From assembly GCF_003400205.1 (NCBI RefSeq), contig NZ_QUQV01000001.1, forward strand, positions 1 through 64,000: a stretch of 64,000 nt of DNA, written 5' to 3'. This DNA comes from Bacillus sp. HNG. GTDB lineage: Bacteria > Bacillota > Bacilli > Bacillales > Bacillaceae_L. A program made the translations under genes and the position numbers. Every line of letters begins with the position of its first letter. Position 1 is the stretch's first letter. This document shows positions 43,379 through 51,875 of this stretch, piece by piece. The notes below the pieces were generated by a model. It did not search any database. It had not been told where the DNA came from and was given only the letters and a program-made list of their open reading frames with translations.

Positions 43379-43427
43379 CTTAAAGACAATTTTCAGACTT
43401 GTCCAACTTTTGGGAAATCAATACAAT
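43379..43427 (+). promoter_or_regulatory. Operator-promoter of P4 (cluster element)
   Basis: CTTAAAGAC at 43379-43387 and a second GAC at 43396-43398, 11 bp later, run into -35 TTGTCC (43399-43404). After 17 bp comes -10 TACAAT (43422-43427). The 25-bp element matches those at 50312 and 51641 except at a few central bases. Confidence 0.78.
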
Positions 43428-43467
43428 GTAATAGATTTAAGGTTTTTATTAATGAGGGAGAGGGGTT

Positions 43468-46400
43468 ATGCATTTGGTTTGGATAAGAAAGGTAACACTG
43501 TTATTGTTATGTGTTTTGTTGGTGCTTCCAAGTATTTTTCAAGGCACAGCATTATCTTTAGAAAAGGTAAGTGCGGCTACTATTTCGAGTACAATCTCTG
43601 TAAAGAATAATAGTTTTGAAGAAGCTGTAGTCGATGGCAAAATCCCAGGTTGGACATCTTTATTTCAGACAGGAGAAGGGTATACGTTTGAAGTTTCAAA
43701 CGAACATAGTGCTATCGGAGAAAATAGTCTTCATCTGTCAGATACGATTAGGGGACAATCGGTAGGCTTGCTAAGTGAACCTATTGCTGTTCAACCAGGT
43801 GATTCGTATACAGGAATGACTATGTTGTATTTAAAAGATAATAGTACAGCAAGCTTTCGAATTCAGTTTTATGATGAAAAGAATGTTCAAATTAAAACGG
43901 AAGAGTATGTGACGCATAGTGAAACCTCTAAAGGATTTCCAGTTGAGGAATGGTCCAAGGTTGATACGCCTACTGCAGTTGCACCTGAAGGAGCCAAATA
44001 TGCTAGGGTTGTAGTTTTTACAACAAGTTACGCAATTGCTCAAGCTTATTATGATGACGTGACTGTGCTACATACACCGAAACAGGGAGATGGTGATGAA
44101 ACGCATACCCCTGAACCGATGAAAAACGGTAGTTTTGAAGAGCCAGTGGTAGACGGTACGATTCCAGGTTGGACTTCATTGTTCGAATCTGGAGACGGAC
44201 ACAATTATACTGTTACGAATGAACAAAGTGCATCAGGAGAATACAGCCTTCACCTGTCAGATGAGATTAGAGGAAAATCAGTTGGTTTATTAAGTGATCC
44301 AATCGAGGTGAAACCCGGAGATTTATATACCGGTACGGCTATGTTGTTCATGAAAGCGGATAGTACAGCCAGTATTCGTTTAGAGTTTTATGATGAAAAA
44401 AATAGTAAGATTCAAACGGAGGAATATGTAACACATAGCGAAACTTCAAAGGGGTTTCCAATTGAAGAATGGACAAAGGTTTCTACACCATTTGCTACGG
44501 CTCCTAATAATGCGAAATATGCAAAAGTAGTTGTCTATACGACAAGCTATGCGATTGCTAAAGCATATTTTGATGATGTGTCGATAGAGGGAGAAAGAGC
44601 AGTAGAGCCGATTGGAACAGACGTACGAAATTCGAGTTTTGAAAAACCTTTATACAATGGGAAAATTCAATACTGGGAATCGTTATTTAATGTGGGATCA
44701 GATTATCATTTCGAATTGAATAACGAGATCAGTGCTTCAGGGGACTATAGTCTGAAGATTTACGACCAAGTTCGCAATCAATCAGTAGCTTTAATTAGTG
44801 ATTATGTTTCGGTTACCCCCGGGGATTCTTATACAGGTTCTAGCAAGCTGTATCTCAAAGATGGAGGTACAGCAAGTATTGATATTCGTTTCTATAATGC
44901 AAATGATGTTCGAATTGATGTAGGCGCAACTGAAATGCATTATGCTTCAGGAAAAGATGTTCCAATTGAGGAATGGAGTGATATATATACTCGAAAAGTG
45001 GTCGCACCAGATGATGCAGTCTATGCTCGAATGGTACTTTACACAACATCGTACCAAATAGCGGAAGCTTATTATGATGATGTAACGATCATTCACGATG
45101 CAGATACATCACCGGCAAAACTATCAATTTCGGCACCAACACAAATTACTGAAGGTGAGACTTTTTCAGTTACATTAGATGCTACAAATGTAAAAAACCT
45201 TTACCAAATGGATGGTAATATCTTGTTTGACCGCGAAAATTTACAGTTTTCGGGATATGAACCACTAGGAGCTTTTGCAACAGAATCTGCGTCTGTAACT
45301 GTAGAGGAGGCTAACGGAAAACTAAACATAGTAGCTTCTACCAATCCTGAACAACCAATAATCTCTGATTCAGGTATCGTACAATTACATTTCAAAGCAG
45401 GCTCTAAGTCAGGGCAAGCCTGGACAGTCCTAAGCAAAGATACAGTAATGAATCATGAGTTCCAGGTAGAACGTGATCAAACATCATTGATCTTAATAGG
45501 GGACATTGAGGAAAAACTAGAAAACGTAACTTTTAGTGAACCCGAAAATCTTCAATCCCCGATTGCAGATACAGTCGGATTGTTTGATGGACGCACCGGG
45601 GTGGAAGACAGTGTTAATGTAATGTATACAACGGTAAAAGGAATTCCTCCCGTTTTCCACGTGATAAATATTGATGAGCATAAACTTATTCGTAGCTTAC
45701 CGATGGAAGGTGCAGGTGACGTATGGAGCCACACGGTTGTACCGAACGGAGATGTTTATGTTGCTGCAGGGGGACAACTATGGGTGTATTCTCCTGTAAC
45801 TAAGGATATTAAAAAGGTCTACACACATAGTACGGAGAATGTATTTTGGGCACTTGAACATGATGAAGCAGGCAATGTATATATTGCTACTGGTCCGTTA
45901 GGAAAAATTATTAAGTATGATCCAACTACTCATACAGCACATGACTATGGTCGATTAATGGGCCATATTAGCCAAGAATATGTTAGATCTATTGATTATA
46001 GCAATGGGTATGTATATGGCGGAACTTCACTTGGAGAGATATATAAAATTAATGTAAAAACAGGCGAAAAAGTTGAAATTGCTTCTCCATTAAATGAAGA
46101 GGGTTATGTATATGATTTAGACATTGTCGATGACAGACTGTTAATTGCCCGTTTTGAAACATCACAAACGAGATATGTGTATAATTTGGAGACAGAAAAA
46201 TGGGAAGACGTAAAAATTGTAAACAGTAGTTCCGGTCTTCATCTACCAAAAACATCCCTAGACGGAAAAATTTATATGCCGGTCAATGGAAAGATTGCTT
46301 CCTTTGATGTCAATACATTCGAGGTAGCTGAAATTGTTGATTTTGGCACAGGATTTAGAGGCGCTGACTGGGTTGAACCACCTGATCCTGAACTTCCTGG

Positions 46401-47835
46401 TGTAAGTTTAGTTACAATGAATTTTGCGGGAAGTTATATGTTCTTTAATCCTGCCACTGGAAAAATTAAAACAATTAATAACTTCTTACCGCCATCACCT
46501 TCTATCACACATGTTTTTAAGAAGGGCACAAACGGAAAAATCTATATTACTGGTATGCAGGCCTCTAAAGCAGCCGAATACGATGTGTTTACAAAAGAAA
46601 TGAAACTTTTCCCGATGGGGCAAGCTGGGGCTGTTATTCCTTACCAAGATAAAGTCTACTTTGGGGTTTATCCAGGTGGAGGTTTTGAGGAATATTTCCC
46701 TGCAGGTGGCGATAATCCTAGGAAACTCTTTAATATTGGTGATGCGCAAGACCGCCCAATTAGTGGAATTGAAGCGGAAGGAAAAATATTTGTCGGCTCG
46801 ATACCAGACTATGGTGAACTTGGTGGAGCGATGATGGTCTATGATCCTTCTGGTGATAACCCTAAGGACTCTTACAAAGTCCATCGAAATATTGTAGAAA
46901 ATCAAAGCATCATTTCATTAGCGTACAAGGACGGAAAAATCTTTGGTTCAACAAGTATTAATGGCGGATTGAGTTCTGAGACAAAGGCAACAGAAGCAAA
47001 AATATTTGTATGGGATATTGATAAGGAAAAGAAAATCAAAGAAATTTCTTTAGATATACCTGGACTCTATAATCCTCCTGCAATCGGTGGACTTTCAATT
47101 GGTCCTGATGGATTACTTTGGGGAGCTGTAAATGGAATTGTGTTTGCAATGGATCCAGAATCACTTGCTGTAATTAAGTATAAAAATCTTTTCCCAACCG
47201 ATGGTTCTTGGGGGCAATGGGGCGCTTATAATGTTGAGTGGCAAAACGACATCCTCTACATGCAGCTTGGTCGAAGATTAGTTGCTATAGATCCAATTAG
47301 CCTTGATTTCCATTACTTTGAGGATTCCGAAGCATTTACGATAGGTGAAGATGGCCATCTGTATTATTCACCACGTTCAAACAGAACGTTAATGTATAAG
47401 GTAAATATCACTGATAAAACACATCCTGGCCGATTACATCTAAATAGTCCAACTGCGATTAAACAAAATGAGATGTTCGAGGTAACGTTGTATGCCAATC
47501 AAGTAAATGATCTGGATAAAGCTATTGCTCAACTGGAATATAACGCAAATGAATTGAAATTCATACAGGCAAAAGGCGTCGAAGCATTCAGTGAAAAGGG
47601 TACAAAATTTAAAGTGGCAAGGGAGTCTGGGCAGGTAACGATTTCTGCTTCATTACCTTCTGGAAAGTCTCTCAATAAAGATGGCAAAATAGCTGTACTT
47701 CGATTTAAAGCAAACAAAAATATAGATAAAACGGCAATTTCAATTTTGAAAAATTCAAAGGTATCTTCTATAGACAGTAATGAGGATATAGATATTGGAA
47801 CGGCTCAAACAATTACGGTGAGAGTTTTACCATAA
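43468..47835 (+). CDS. Secreted beta-propeller protein with three carbohydrate-binding-like and two cohesin-like domains (P4)
   Basis: 1455 residues; ATG follows GGGAGAGGGG. Signal peptide ends near VSA-AT (residue 36). Three jelly-roll modules (about 45-205, 215-372, 378-545) open with NSFEE and close with AYYDDV or AYFDDV; the first two are near duplicates. A cohesin-like domain (about 550-680: ITEGETFSVTLDATNVKNLY, then FDRENLQFSGYE) is followed by the propeller (about 690-1310: QDRPI, PDYGELGGAMMVYD, NQSIISLAYKDG) and a second cohesin-like domain (1320-1455: NEMFEVTLYANQVNDLDKA, then LEYNANELKF). Cohesins classically grip dockerins; similar folds also bind sugars. Here the propeller keeps fewer invariants (YVRSI for YARGL), so it may be non-catalytic. 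The promoter carries the cluster operator. Confidence 0.86.
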   Translation: MHLVWIRKVTLLLLCVLLVLPSIFQGTALSLEKVSAATISSTISVKNNSFEEAVVDGKIPGWTSLFQTGEGYTFEVSNEHSAIGENSLHLSDTIRGQSVGLLSEPIAVQPGDSYTGMTMLYLKDNSTASFRIQFYDEKNVQIKTEEYVTHSETSKGFPVEEWSKVDTPTAVAPEGAKYARVVVFTTSYAIAQAYYDDVTVLHTPKQGDGDETHTPEPMKNGSFEEPVVDGTIPGWTSLFESGDGHNYTVTNEQSASGEYSLHLSDEIRGKSVGLLSDPIEVKPGDLYTGTAMLFMKADSTASIRLEFYDEKNSKIQTEEYVTHSETSKGFPIEEWTKVSTPFATAPNNAKYAKVVVYTTSYAIAKAYFDDVSIEGERAVEPIGTDVRNSSFEKPLYNGKIQYWESLFNVGSDYHFELNNEISASGDYSLKIYDQVRNQSVALISDYVSVTPGDSYTGSSKLYLKDGGTASIDIRFYNANDVRIDVGATEMHYASGKDVPIEEWSDIYTRKVVAPDDAVYARMVLYTTSYQIAEAYYDDVTIIHDADTSPAKLSISAPTQITEGETFSVTLDATNVKNLYQMDGNILFDRENLQFSGYEPLGAFATESASVTVEEANGKLNIVASTNPEQPIISDSGIVQLHFKAGSKSGQAWTVLSKDTVMNHEFQVERDQTSLILIGDIEEKLENVTFSEPENLQSPIADTVGLFDGRTGVEDSVNVMYTTVKGIPPVFHVINIDEHKLIRSLPMEGAGDVWSHTVVPNGDVYVAAGGQLWVYSPVTKDIKKVYTHSTENVFWALEHDEAGNVYIATGPLGKIIKYDPTTHTAHDYGRLMGHISQEYVRSIDYSNGYVYGGTSLGEIYKINVKTGEKVEIASPLNEEGYVYDLDIVDDRLLIARFETSQTRYVYNLETEKWEDVKIVNSSSGLHLPKTSLDGKIYMPVNGKIASFDVNTFEVAEIVDFGTGFRGADWVEPPDPELPGVSLVTMNFAGSYMFFNPATGKIKTINNFLPPSPSITHVFKKGTNGKIYITGMQASKAAEYDVFTKEMKLFPMGQAGAVIPYQDKVYFGVYPGGGFEEYFPAGGDNPRKLFNIGDAQDRPISGIEAEGKIFVGSIPDYGELGGAMMVYDPSGDNPKDSYKVHRNIVENQSIISLAYKDGKIFGSTSINGGLSSETKATEAKIFVWDIDKEKKIKEISLDIPGLYNPPAIGGLSIGPDGLLWGAVNGIVFAMDPESLAVIKYKNLFPTDGSWGQWGAYNVEWQNDILYMQLGRRLVAIDPISLDFHYFEDSEAFTIGEDGHLYYSPRSNRTLMYKVNITDKTHPGRLHLNSPTAIKQNEMFEVTLYANQVNDLDKAIAQLEYNANELKFIQAKGVEAFSEKGTKFKVARESGQVTISASLPSGKSLNKDGKIAVLRFKANKNIDKTAISILKNSKVSSIDSNEDIDIGTAQTITVRVLP

Positions 47836-47841
47836 GATTAA

Positions 47842-47879
47842 AAGAGGACTACATTAGAATCAAATGTAGTCCTTCTTTT
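47842..47879. terminator. Bidirectional terminator
   Basis: AGAGGACTACATT and AAATGTAGTCCTTCT form the stem between the convergent P4 and oxidoreductase genes; T runs follow in the plus direction and A-rich sequence precedes. Confidence 0.82.
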
Positions 47880-49474
47880 TATTTCTTCCCAAACGTCTCT
47901 TTCATTCGTATAACAGGATCATCCTCAATTGAATCATCCCATTCGAGTACTTGTCCGAAAGAGAGCAATTCCATTTTTAACTGATCGTAAGCAATTTCTT
48001 GTACGGTTGTTTGATTTTTAAGAGCTAAAGCAGCTGCAGCACCTGCTGATTGACCTAATATCATGAATACGGGTTCCATTCGTATGGAACCATAGGCGAT
48101 ATGTGAACTAGATAAACAAACGGGAACAAGTAAATTTGTACATTCTTCAGCTTTTGGACGAATCGAACGATACGAGATTGGGTAAGGTGAAATCGGTATT
48201 TCTACGTCGCCTTCATTGTATACACGACCATCAATAATCAATCTTCTAACATGATGGGAGTCCATTTGATAGGATGCTAATCCGATTGAATCATTTACAG
48301 TCATGTCACCTAAACAATTGTGATCAGTCATCACATAGTCAGCTATCATTCTTCTTGCCTCTCGAATATAGAGCTGATGTGGCCAATGCCCAGTTTCTTC
48401 AAATTCATCACGGGCTAATCCCCACTGGGAAACCTCGTCACGAATCACTTTAGGAACTTGTTCATCATTTGCTAAAAAGTAGAGCAAGCCAAGATTATAA
48501 GTAAAATGATCTTGGAAAATCCTTTCACGTGTCTCGAAATCCCCATCGGGCCATTCATAATTCTTCCCGATATTATCAGTTGAAAATCCTCCATAGTTAT
48601 TCAAATCAGTCTTTCCATTTGGTAACATCGTATGAAGATTCATCACATCCCATACACCTGCATTGATATAACGTAACAATAATGAGTAGCGGTTCCGATT
48701 ATAGCAAGGTGGTTTCGGAAAAGGAACACGATTATCAGCCCGATTTGTTAAGCAAATGCGGAAATTATATGCCTGTATTCGATGGTCACCTTGTCCCTGA
48801 AAGCCAAGAGTTTCATTAGTGGTTTCGGTAATACCTGGTAAAACTCCACTTGTAGGGTCGCCTTCGATTACATAGGGATCAATCCATTTATCAAACTGAT
48901 GGTGGGGATGTCCAAATTGAATCCCATTATAGGTCTCTTTATAGGTTGCATTCGATTCTCTACCTACAATGTAAGTAACATCTGCTTTAGCCATTACGTC
49001 ACCCTCATAGCTAGCATCAATAAATATGTCGCCTATATATGTAGTTCCATCTTCCATGATTATTTTAGTTATCTTGGTATTCTTTTTTATTACTTCGATT
49101 ACATGTTGATTATAAACAACCTCGATCTCAAAGTCCTTTAGCCATTTTTCAAATACATATTTGGCTGCCTTTGGTTCAAATGTCCACTGTTCGTTCTTGT
49201 TGTAGTAGATTCCTAATTCCTGAAAGAATTCTTTCGATAAACCACCAATTGCTTCCTTTGCACCAATATCAGAAGCACCTAACCCACTTGCCGTGATACC
49301 CCCAATATTTTTTCCGAATTCAGCAATAACGACAGATAGACCCATTCTCTTCGCTTGAATGGCCGCTGTTATTCCAGCGGGTGTAGCGCCATAGATGATC
49401 AAATCTCTTTGTATAACAGCTGGTTCGCTAACTTTTGGAGTAGGAACATAATAATGTAAGTGACTGAAATCCAT
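47879..49474 (-). CDS. FAD-dependent oxidoreductase
   Basis: 531 residues from ATG 49474, chosen because AAGGAGGA lies just before it; the open frame extends 36 codons further up but that part holds the promoter. The FAD-binding start is DLIIYGATPAGITAAIQAKR (GATPAG in place of GXGXXG, typical of the FAD_oxidored/PF12831 group), followed by NIGGITASGLGASD and FIDASYEGD. The end has GSIRMEPVFMILGQSAGAAA. Relatives are common in polysaccharide-use clusters, where they are thought to oxidise sugars or glycosides. No signal peptide: cytoplasmic. The promoter on the minus strand carries the cluster operator, so it should be coregulated with the importer. Confidence 0.85.
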   Translation of the reverse strand: MDFSHLHYYVPTPKVSEPAVIQRDLIIYGATPAGITAAIQAKRMGLSVVIAEFGKNIGGITASGLGASDIGAKEAIGGLSKEFFQELGIYYNKNEQWTFEPKAAKYVFEKWLKDFEIEVVYNQHVIEVIKKNTKITKIIMEDGTTYIGDIFIDASYEGDVMAKADVTYIVGRESNATYKETYNGIQFGHPHHQFDKWIDPYVIEGDPTSGVLPGITETTNETLGFQGQGDHRIQAYNFRICLTNRADNRVPFPKPPCYNRNRYSLLLRYINAGVWDVMNLHTMLPNGKTDLNNYGGFSTDNIGKNYEWPDGDFETRERIFQDHFTYNLGLLYFLANDEQVPKVIRDEVSQWGLARDEFEETGHWPHQLYIREARRMIADYVMTDHNCLGDMTVNDSIGLASYQMDSHHVRRLIIDGRVYNEGDVEIPISPYPISYRSIRPKAEECTNLLVPVCLSSSHIAYGSIRMEPVFMILGQSAGAAAALALKNQTTVQEIAYDQLKMELLSFGQVLEWDDSIEDDPVIRMKETFGKK

Positions 49475-49526
49475 TGATATCCTCCTTAAATGGGATAACA
49501 TGATACCCCTTTCAAACTTACTTAAA

Positions 49527-49574
49527 AGTTTAAAAGAATAATTGGAATAATCAAGACTTTTAATGGACTTTAAG
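49527..49574 (-). promoter_or_regulatory. Operator-promoter of the FAD oxidoreductase gene
   Basis: On the minus strand, CTTAAAGTC, 8 bp, then a second GTC (11-bp period) run into -35 TTGATT (49549-49554). After 16 bp comes -10 TAAACT (49527-49532). It has GTC in place of GAC in both half-sites but the same register as the other copies. Confidence 0.62.
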
Positions 49575-49597
49575 TCAGACATAATTTCAGGCAGAGA

Positions 49598-49627
49598 AAA
49601 AGAGTGTCCCGAAATACGGACACTCTT
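49598..49627 (-). terminator. Terminator of the YesL-family gene
   Basis: AAGAGTGTCC and GGACACTCTT form a 10-bp stem; on the minus strand it is followed by TTTTTCTC. Confidence 0.82.
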
Positions 49628-49642
49628 AATAGCATTGCTGAT

Positions 49643-50266
49643 TTATTCCTGTGTAATCATCTTTTTCTTACTATTAATTTTCAAGAAGGCGCGGTTACTA
49701 CACCACGTAATTGCTACTGCTAACACACTTCCAGTAAAAAACGGAATAATTCCTGGTATTAAATTTACAAGAATCCCCAGAAGCATACCTGCTGTCAAGA
49801 TAAGAATCGTCTCTATAAGAGAACTAGCAGCAATCAAAAAGGATTGTTTGATATATTGAAAGAATTTCATTTCGAATTGTATATATACAGGAAAGAAATA
49901 AAATAATGTGACAATATACGAAATGGACAGAAATAGTAAGATTGGAAACAGGAATTGCAATTTATCTACATTCTTTTGTAGAAACATAAAATCATAAAGT
50001 AAGATATAGCCAATTAAAATGAAAAATAAGCCAAATTTATTCAGAGAAATAAATTCCTTCTTATAGGTGTTCCAGAACGTTTGAAAGATCTTCTCAACCG
50101 GTTCTTTACTAAGCCATTTGTGGACAATCGTAAACATTGCACCTGTCGAAGGGAATAGCCCCAGCACTCCAAAACCCAAAACTGTAAAAACAATCCATAG
50201 TATATTTACATATGCAAACTTCAACATCATAACTGCAAAATGATTAAATTTCTCCCATCCACTCAA
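49643..50266 (-). CDS. YesL-family (DUF624) membrane protein
   Basis: 207 residues with five or six membrane helices. The family start GWEKFNHFAVMMLKFAYVN leads into NILWIVFTVLGFGVLGLFPS, then TGAMFTIVHKWL, as in YesL of Bacillus subtilis, which lies in the rhamnogalacturonan cluster. DUF624 proteins are nearly always next to sugar ABC transporters; their role is not established. I place the start at a TTG (50266) behind GAGGTGG; an ATG at 50302 has no ribosome binding site. A probable extended -10 for it lies at 50388-50393 on the minus strand, so its promoter overlaps the divergent operator region. Confidence 0.8.
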   Translation of the reverse strand: MSGWEKFNHFAVMMLKFAYVNILWIVFTVLGFGVLGLFPSTGAMFTIVHKWLSKEPVEKIFQTFWNTYKKEFISLNKFGLFFILIGYILLYDFMFLQKNVDKLQFLFPILLFLSISYIVTLFYFFPVYIQFEMKFFQYIKQSFLIAASSLIETILILTAGMLLGILVNLIPGIIPFFTGSVLAVAITWCSNRAFLKINSKKKMITQE

Positions 50267-50311
50267 ATCGACCACCTCAATCCACTTGTTGAAAAAAATC
50301 ATTACGAATTA

Positions 50312-50359
50312 TTTAAAGACAATTAATAGACTTGTCACTTGATAAAATTAACATAAAAT
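50312..50359 (+). promoter_or_regulatory. Operator-promoter of the GNAT gene (cluster element)
   Basis: TTTAAAGAC (50312-50320) and GAC (50329-50331), 11 bp apart, run into -35 TTGTCA (50332-50337). After 16 bp comes TAAAAT (50354-50359). A stretch of 26 bases inside is identical to the copy at 51642. Confidence 0.74.
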
Positions 50360-50387
50360 AGAAGGTAAGTATTGTAAGTTTAGTTGT

Positions 50388-50393
50388 ATTATA
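50388..50393 (-). promoter_or_regulatory. Extended -10 of the YesL-family gene
   Basis: On the minus strand TGTTATAAT reads as an extended -10. The -35 is not clear. Confidence 0.38.
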
Positions 50394-50484
50394 ACATGGA
50401 TTTAATGGTAGCGATTCCAATTTTTAAACAGTTATTTAATTCCATTCTCATGTGTAGTAATAAATGATAAATAGAGGTGAACTT

Positions 50485-51564
50485 ATGCTAGAATTCCGAT
50501 TAGTTGAAGACGATGATTTCCAACAAGCCATTGATTTAGCAGATAAGGTTTTTCGTAAAGAAGGGCATGTGTCGATGGGAATTGCATTCCCACAAGTGTT
50601 TTCTGCTGCGTTGAACCAATCTTATGGCGCCTTTGTCGATGATAAACTAGTTTCATTTATTGGTTTGGTTCCATCTGTTCTACATCTTGAAGGTGCTGAA
50701 ATCCAGGCTTATTCAATCGGTGCTGTCTGTACAGACCCTGACTATCGCAGAAAAGGATTAGCCAACACACTATTAAAGAAAATTTTCGAGCATGTCAACA
50801 AGTCTGGTGCATCTGTTCTATTTATTTCAGGGGATTTACCACTCTATATTAAGCAAGGTTGTACTTTCTATGGAAAGATGAATCAATATAAACTTCATAG
50901 TGGTGACATTACAGCTGATACATCTTATAAAGTCAGAGAACTTGGTCCTTATGATTGGTTTCAACTTAGAAAACTAAGCCAAAATCGAAAAATTAGGTAT
51001 GAACAGACCATTTATGAAATTGCGCAGCTTAATAAGGGTGCTGGGTTTGCAAGTATTTTTAAAATGAAACATAAAGTCCTTGTAGCCGAGAAGAATAATG
51101 AGTTAAATGCATTTTTAATATTTGGGGTGCCATACCAAGAACAAGAAGGAGTGGACTCTCGCGTCATTGAATGGGGTGGAGATCCAATTGCCATTCGTAC
51201 CTTGCTTGCAGAAGCATTTACATACGGCCCAGATTCTCTGTTATGGAACGTCCCAAGCTATGAAAAAGAGCTTATTCAAGATCTTGACTCTTTTCAGGAA
51301 AAGGTGGATCAGACATATCCAGGAACAATAAAAATCATGAATTTGGATCTATTGCTAAACCAGCTTGGTCCATACTTTAAAGACAAACTTGTCATTTCAA
51401 CTATGGATGATAAACAGAAACGCCTTTTTAATGATGAAAATTCAACTATTTTGAGTAATCTTGATGTAGAAGAGCTGATATTAAAAGGGAGCAAGAATGT
51501 AGATTGGTATTCTTATATTTTTCCAATCCCGTTTCCATTTCCACAAGGTTTGAATTATGTATAA
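50485..51564 (+). CDS. GNAT-family acetyltransferase, two-domain
   Basis: 359 residues from ATG 50485, which follows AGAGGTGAAC; an in-frame ATG at 50464 lacks a site. The N-terminal GNAT domain has the acetyl-CoA loop AYSIGAVCTDPDYRRKGLAN then TLLKKIFEHV (Arg-Arg-Lys-Gly) and FISGDLPLYIKQGC. The second half is a degenerate GNAT-like domain, as in Eis-type enzymes. The operator-promoter in front ties it to the sugar cluster, so an amino sugar as acceptor is a reasonable guess, not proven. Cytoplasmic. Confidence 0.82.
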   Translation: MLEFRLVEDDDFQQAIDLADKVFRKEGHVSMGIAFPQVFSAALNQSYGAFVDDKLVSFIGLVPSVLHLEGAEIQAYSIGAVCTDPDYRRKGLANTLLKKIFEHVNKSGASVLFISGDLPLYIKQGCTFYGKMNQYKLHSGDITADTSYKVRELGPYDWFQLRKLSQNRKIRYEQTIYEIAQLNKGAGFASIFKMKHKVLVAEKNNELNAFLIFGVPYQEQEGVDSRVIEWGGDPIAIRTLLAEAFTYGPDSLLWNVPSYEKELIQDLDSFQEKVDQTYPGTIKIMNLDLLLNQLGPYFKDKLVISTMDDKQKRLFNDENSTILSNLDVEELILKGSKNVDWYSYIFPIPFPFPQGLNYV

Positions 51565-51640
51565 TACGATTCGTTGATATGGTAAAGTGCATTTTATGCA
51601 ACCGTATTTTGTTTGGGAACTAAATTAAATTTCATTTCCT

Positions 51641-51689
51641 ATTAAAGACAATTAATAGACTTGTCACAATACCTCAAACAAAATAGAAT
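51641..51689 (+). promoter_or_regulatory. Operator-promoter of the ABC importer operon (cluster element)
   Basis: ATTAAAGAC (51641-51649) and GAC (51658-51660), 11 bp apart, run into -35 TTGTCA (51661-51666). After 17 bp comes TAGAAT (51684-51689). This gives a leader of about 180 nt before the binding-protein gene. Confidence 0.78.
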
Positions 51690-51735
51690 ATAAGTATTCA
51701 AACAAGAATAAGTAGCAAATTTTTTTAAAATGAGA

Positions 51736-51749
51736 TGTTACCGTTTTCA
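51736..51749 (+). promoter_or_regulatory. cre-like CcpA box
   Basis: TGTTACCGTTTTCA matches the cre consensus at 12 of 14 positions, in the transcribed leader of the importer operon. Confidence 0.42.
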
Positions 51750-51875
51750 ATTATGCGTATTTTCAGTCAAAATGGACGCGGTTTAAAGGGGGGATGGAAA
51801 AACAACAAATCATTGATAGGTTATTAGTCATTGAGATTTTTTATTGAACTTAACTAAATAGGGGGAATTTCGTAG

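Noticed and set aside
43341-43610. 89-codon frame from a TTG behind AGGAGGGGG
   Set aside because: It runs over the clear operator-promoter at 43379-43427 and over the signal peptide of the 1455-residue protein in another frame, and its product looks random.
49475-49582. 36-codon N-terminal extension of the FAD oxidoreductase
   Set aside because: It covers the operator and promoter, and AAGGAGGA with proper spacing serves the ATG at 49474.
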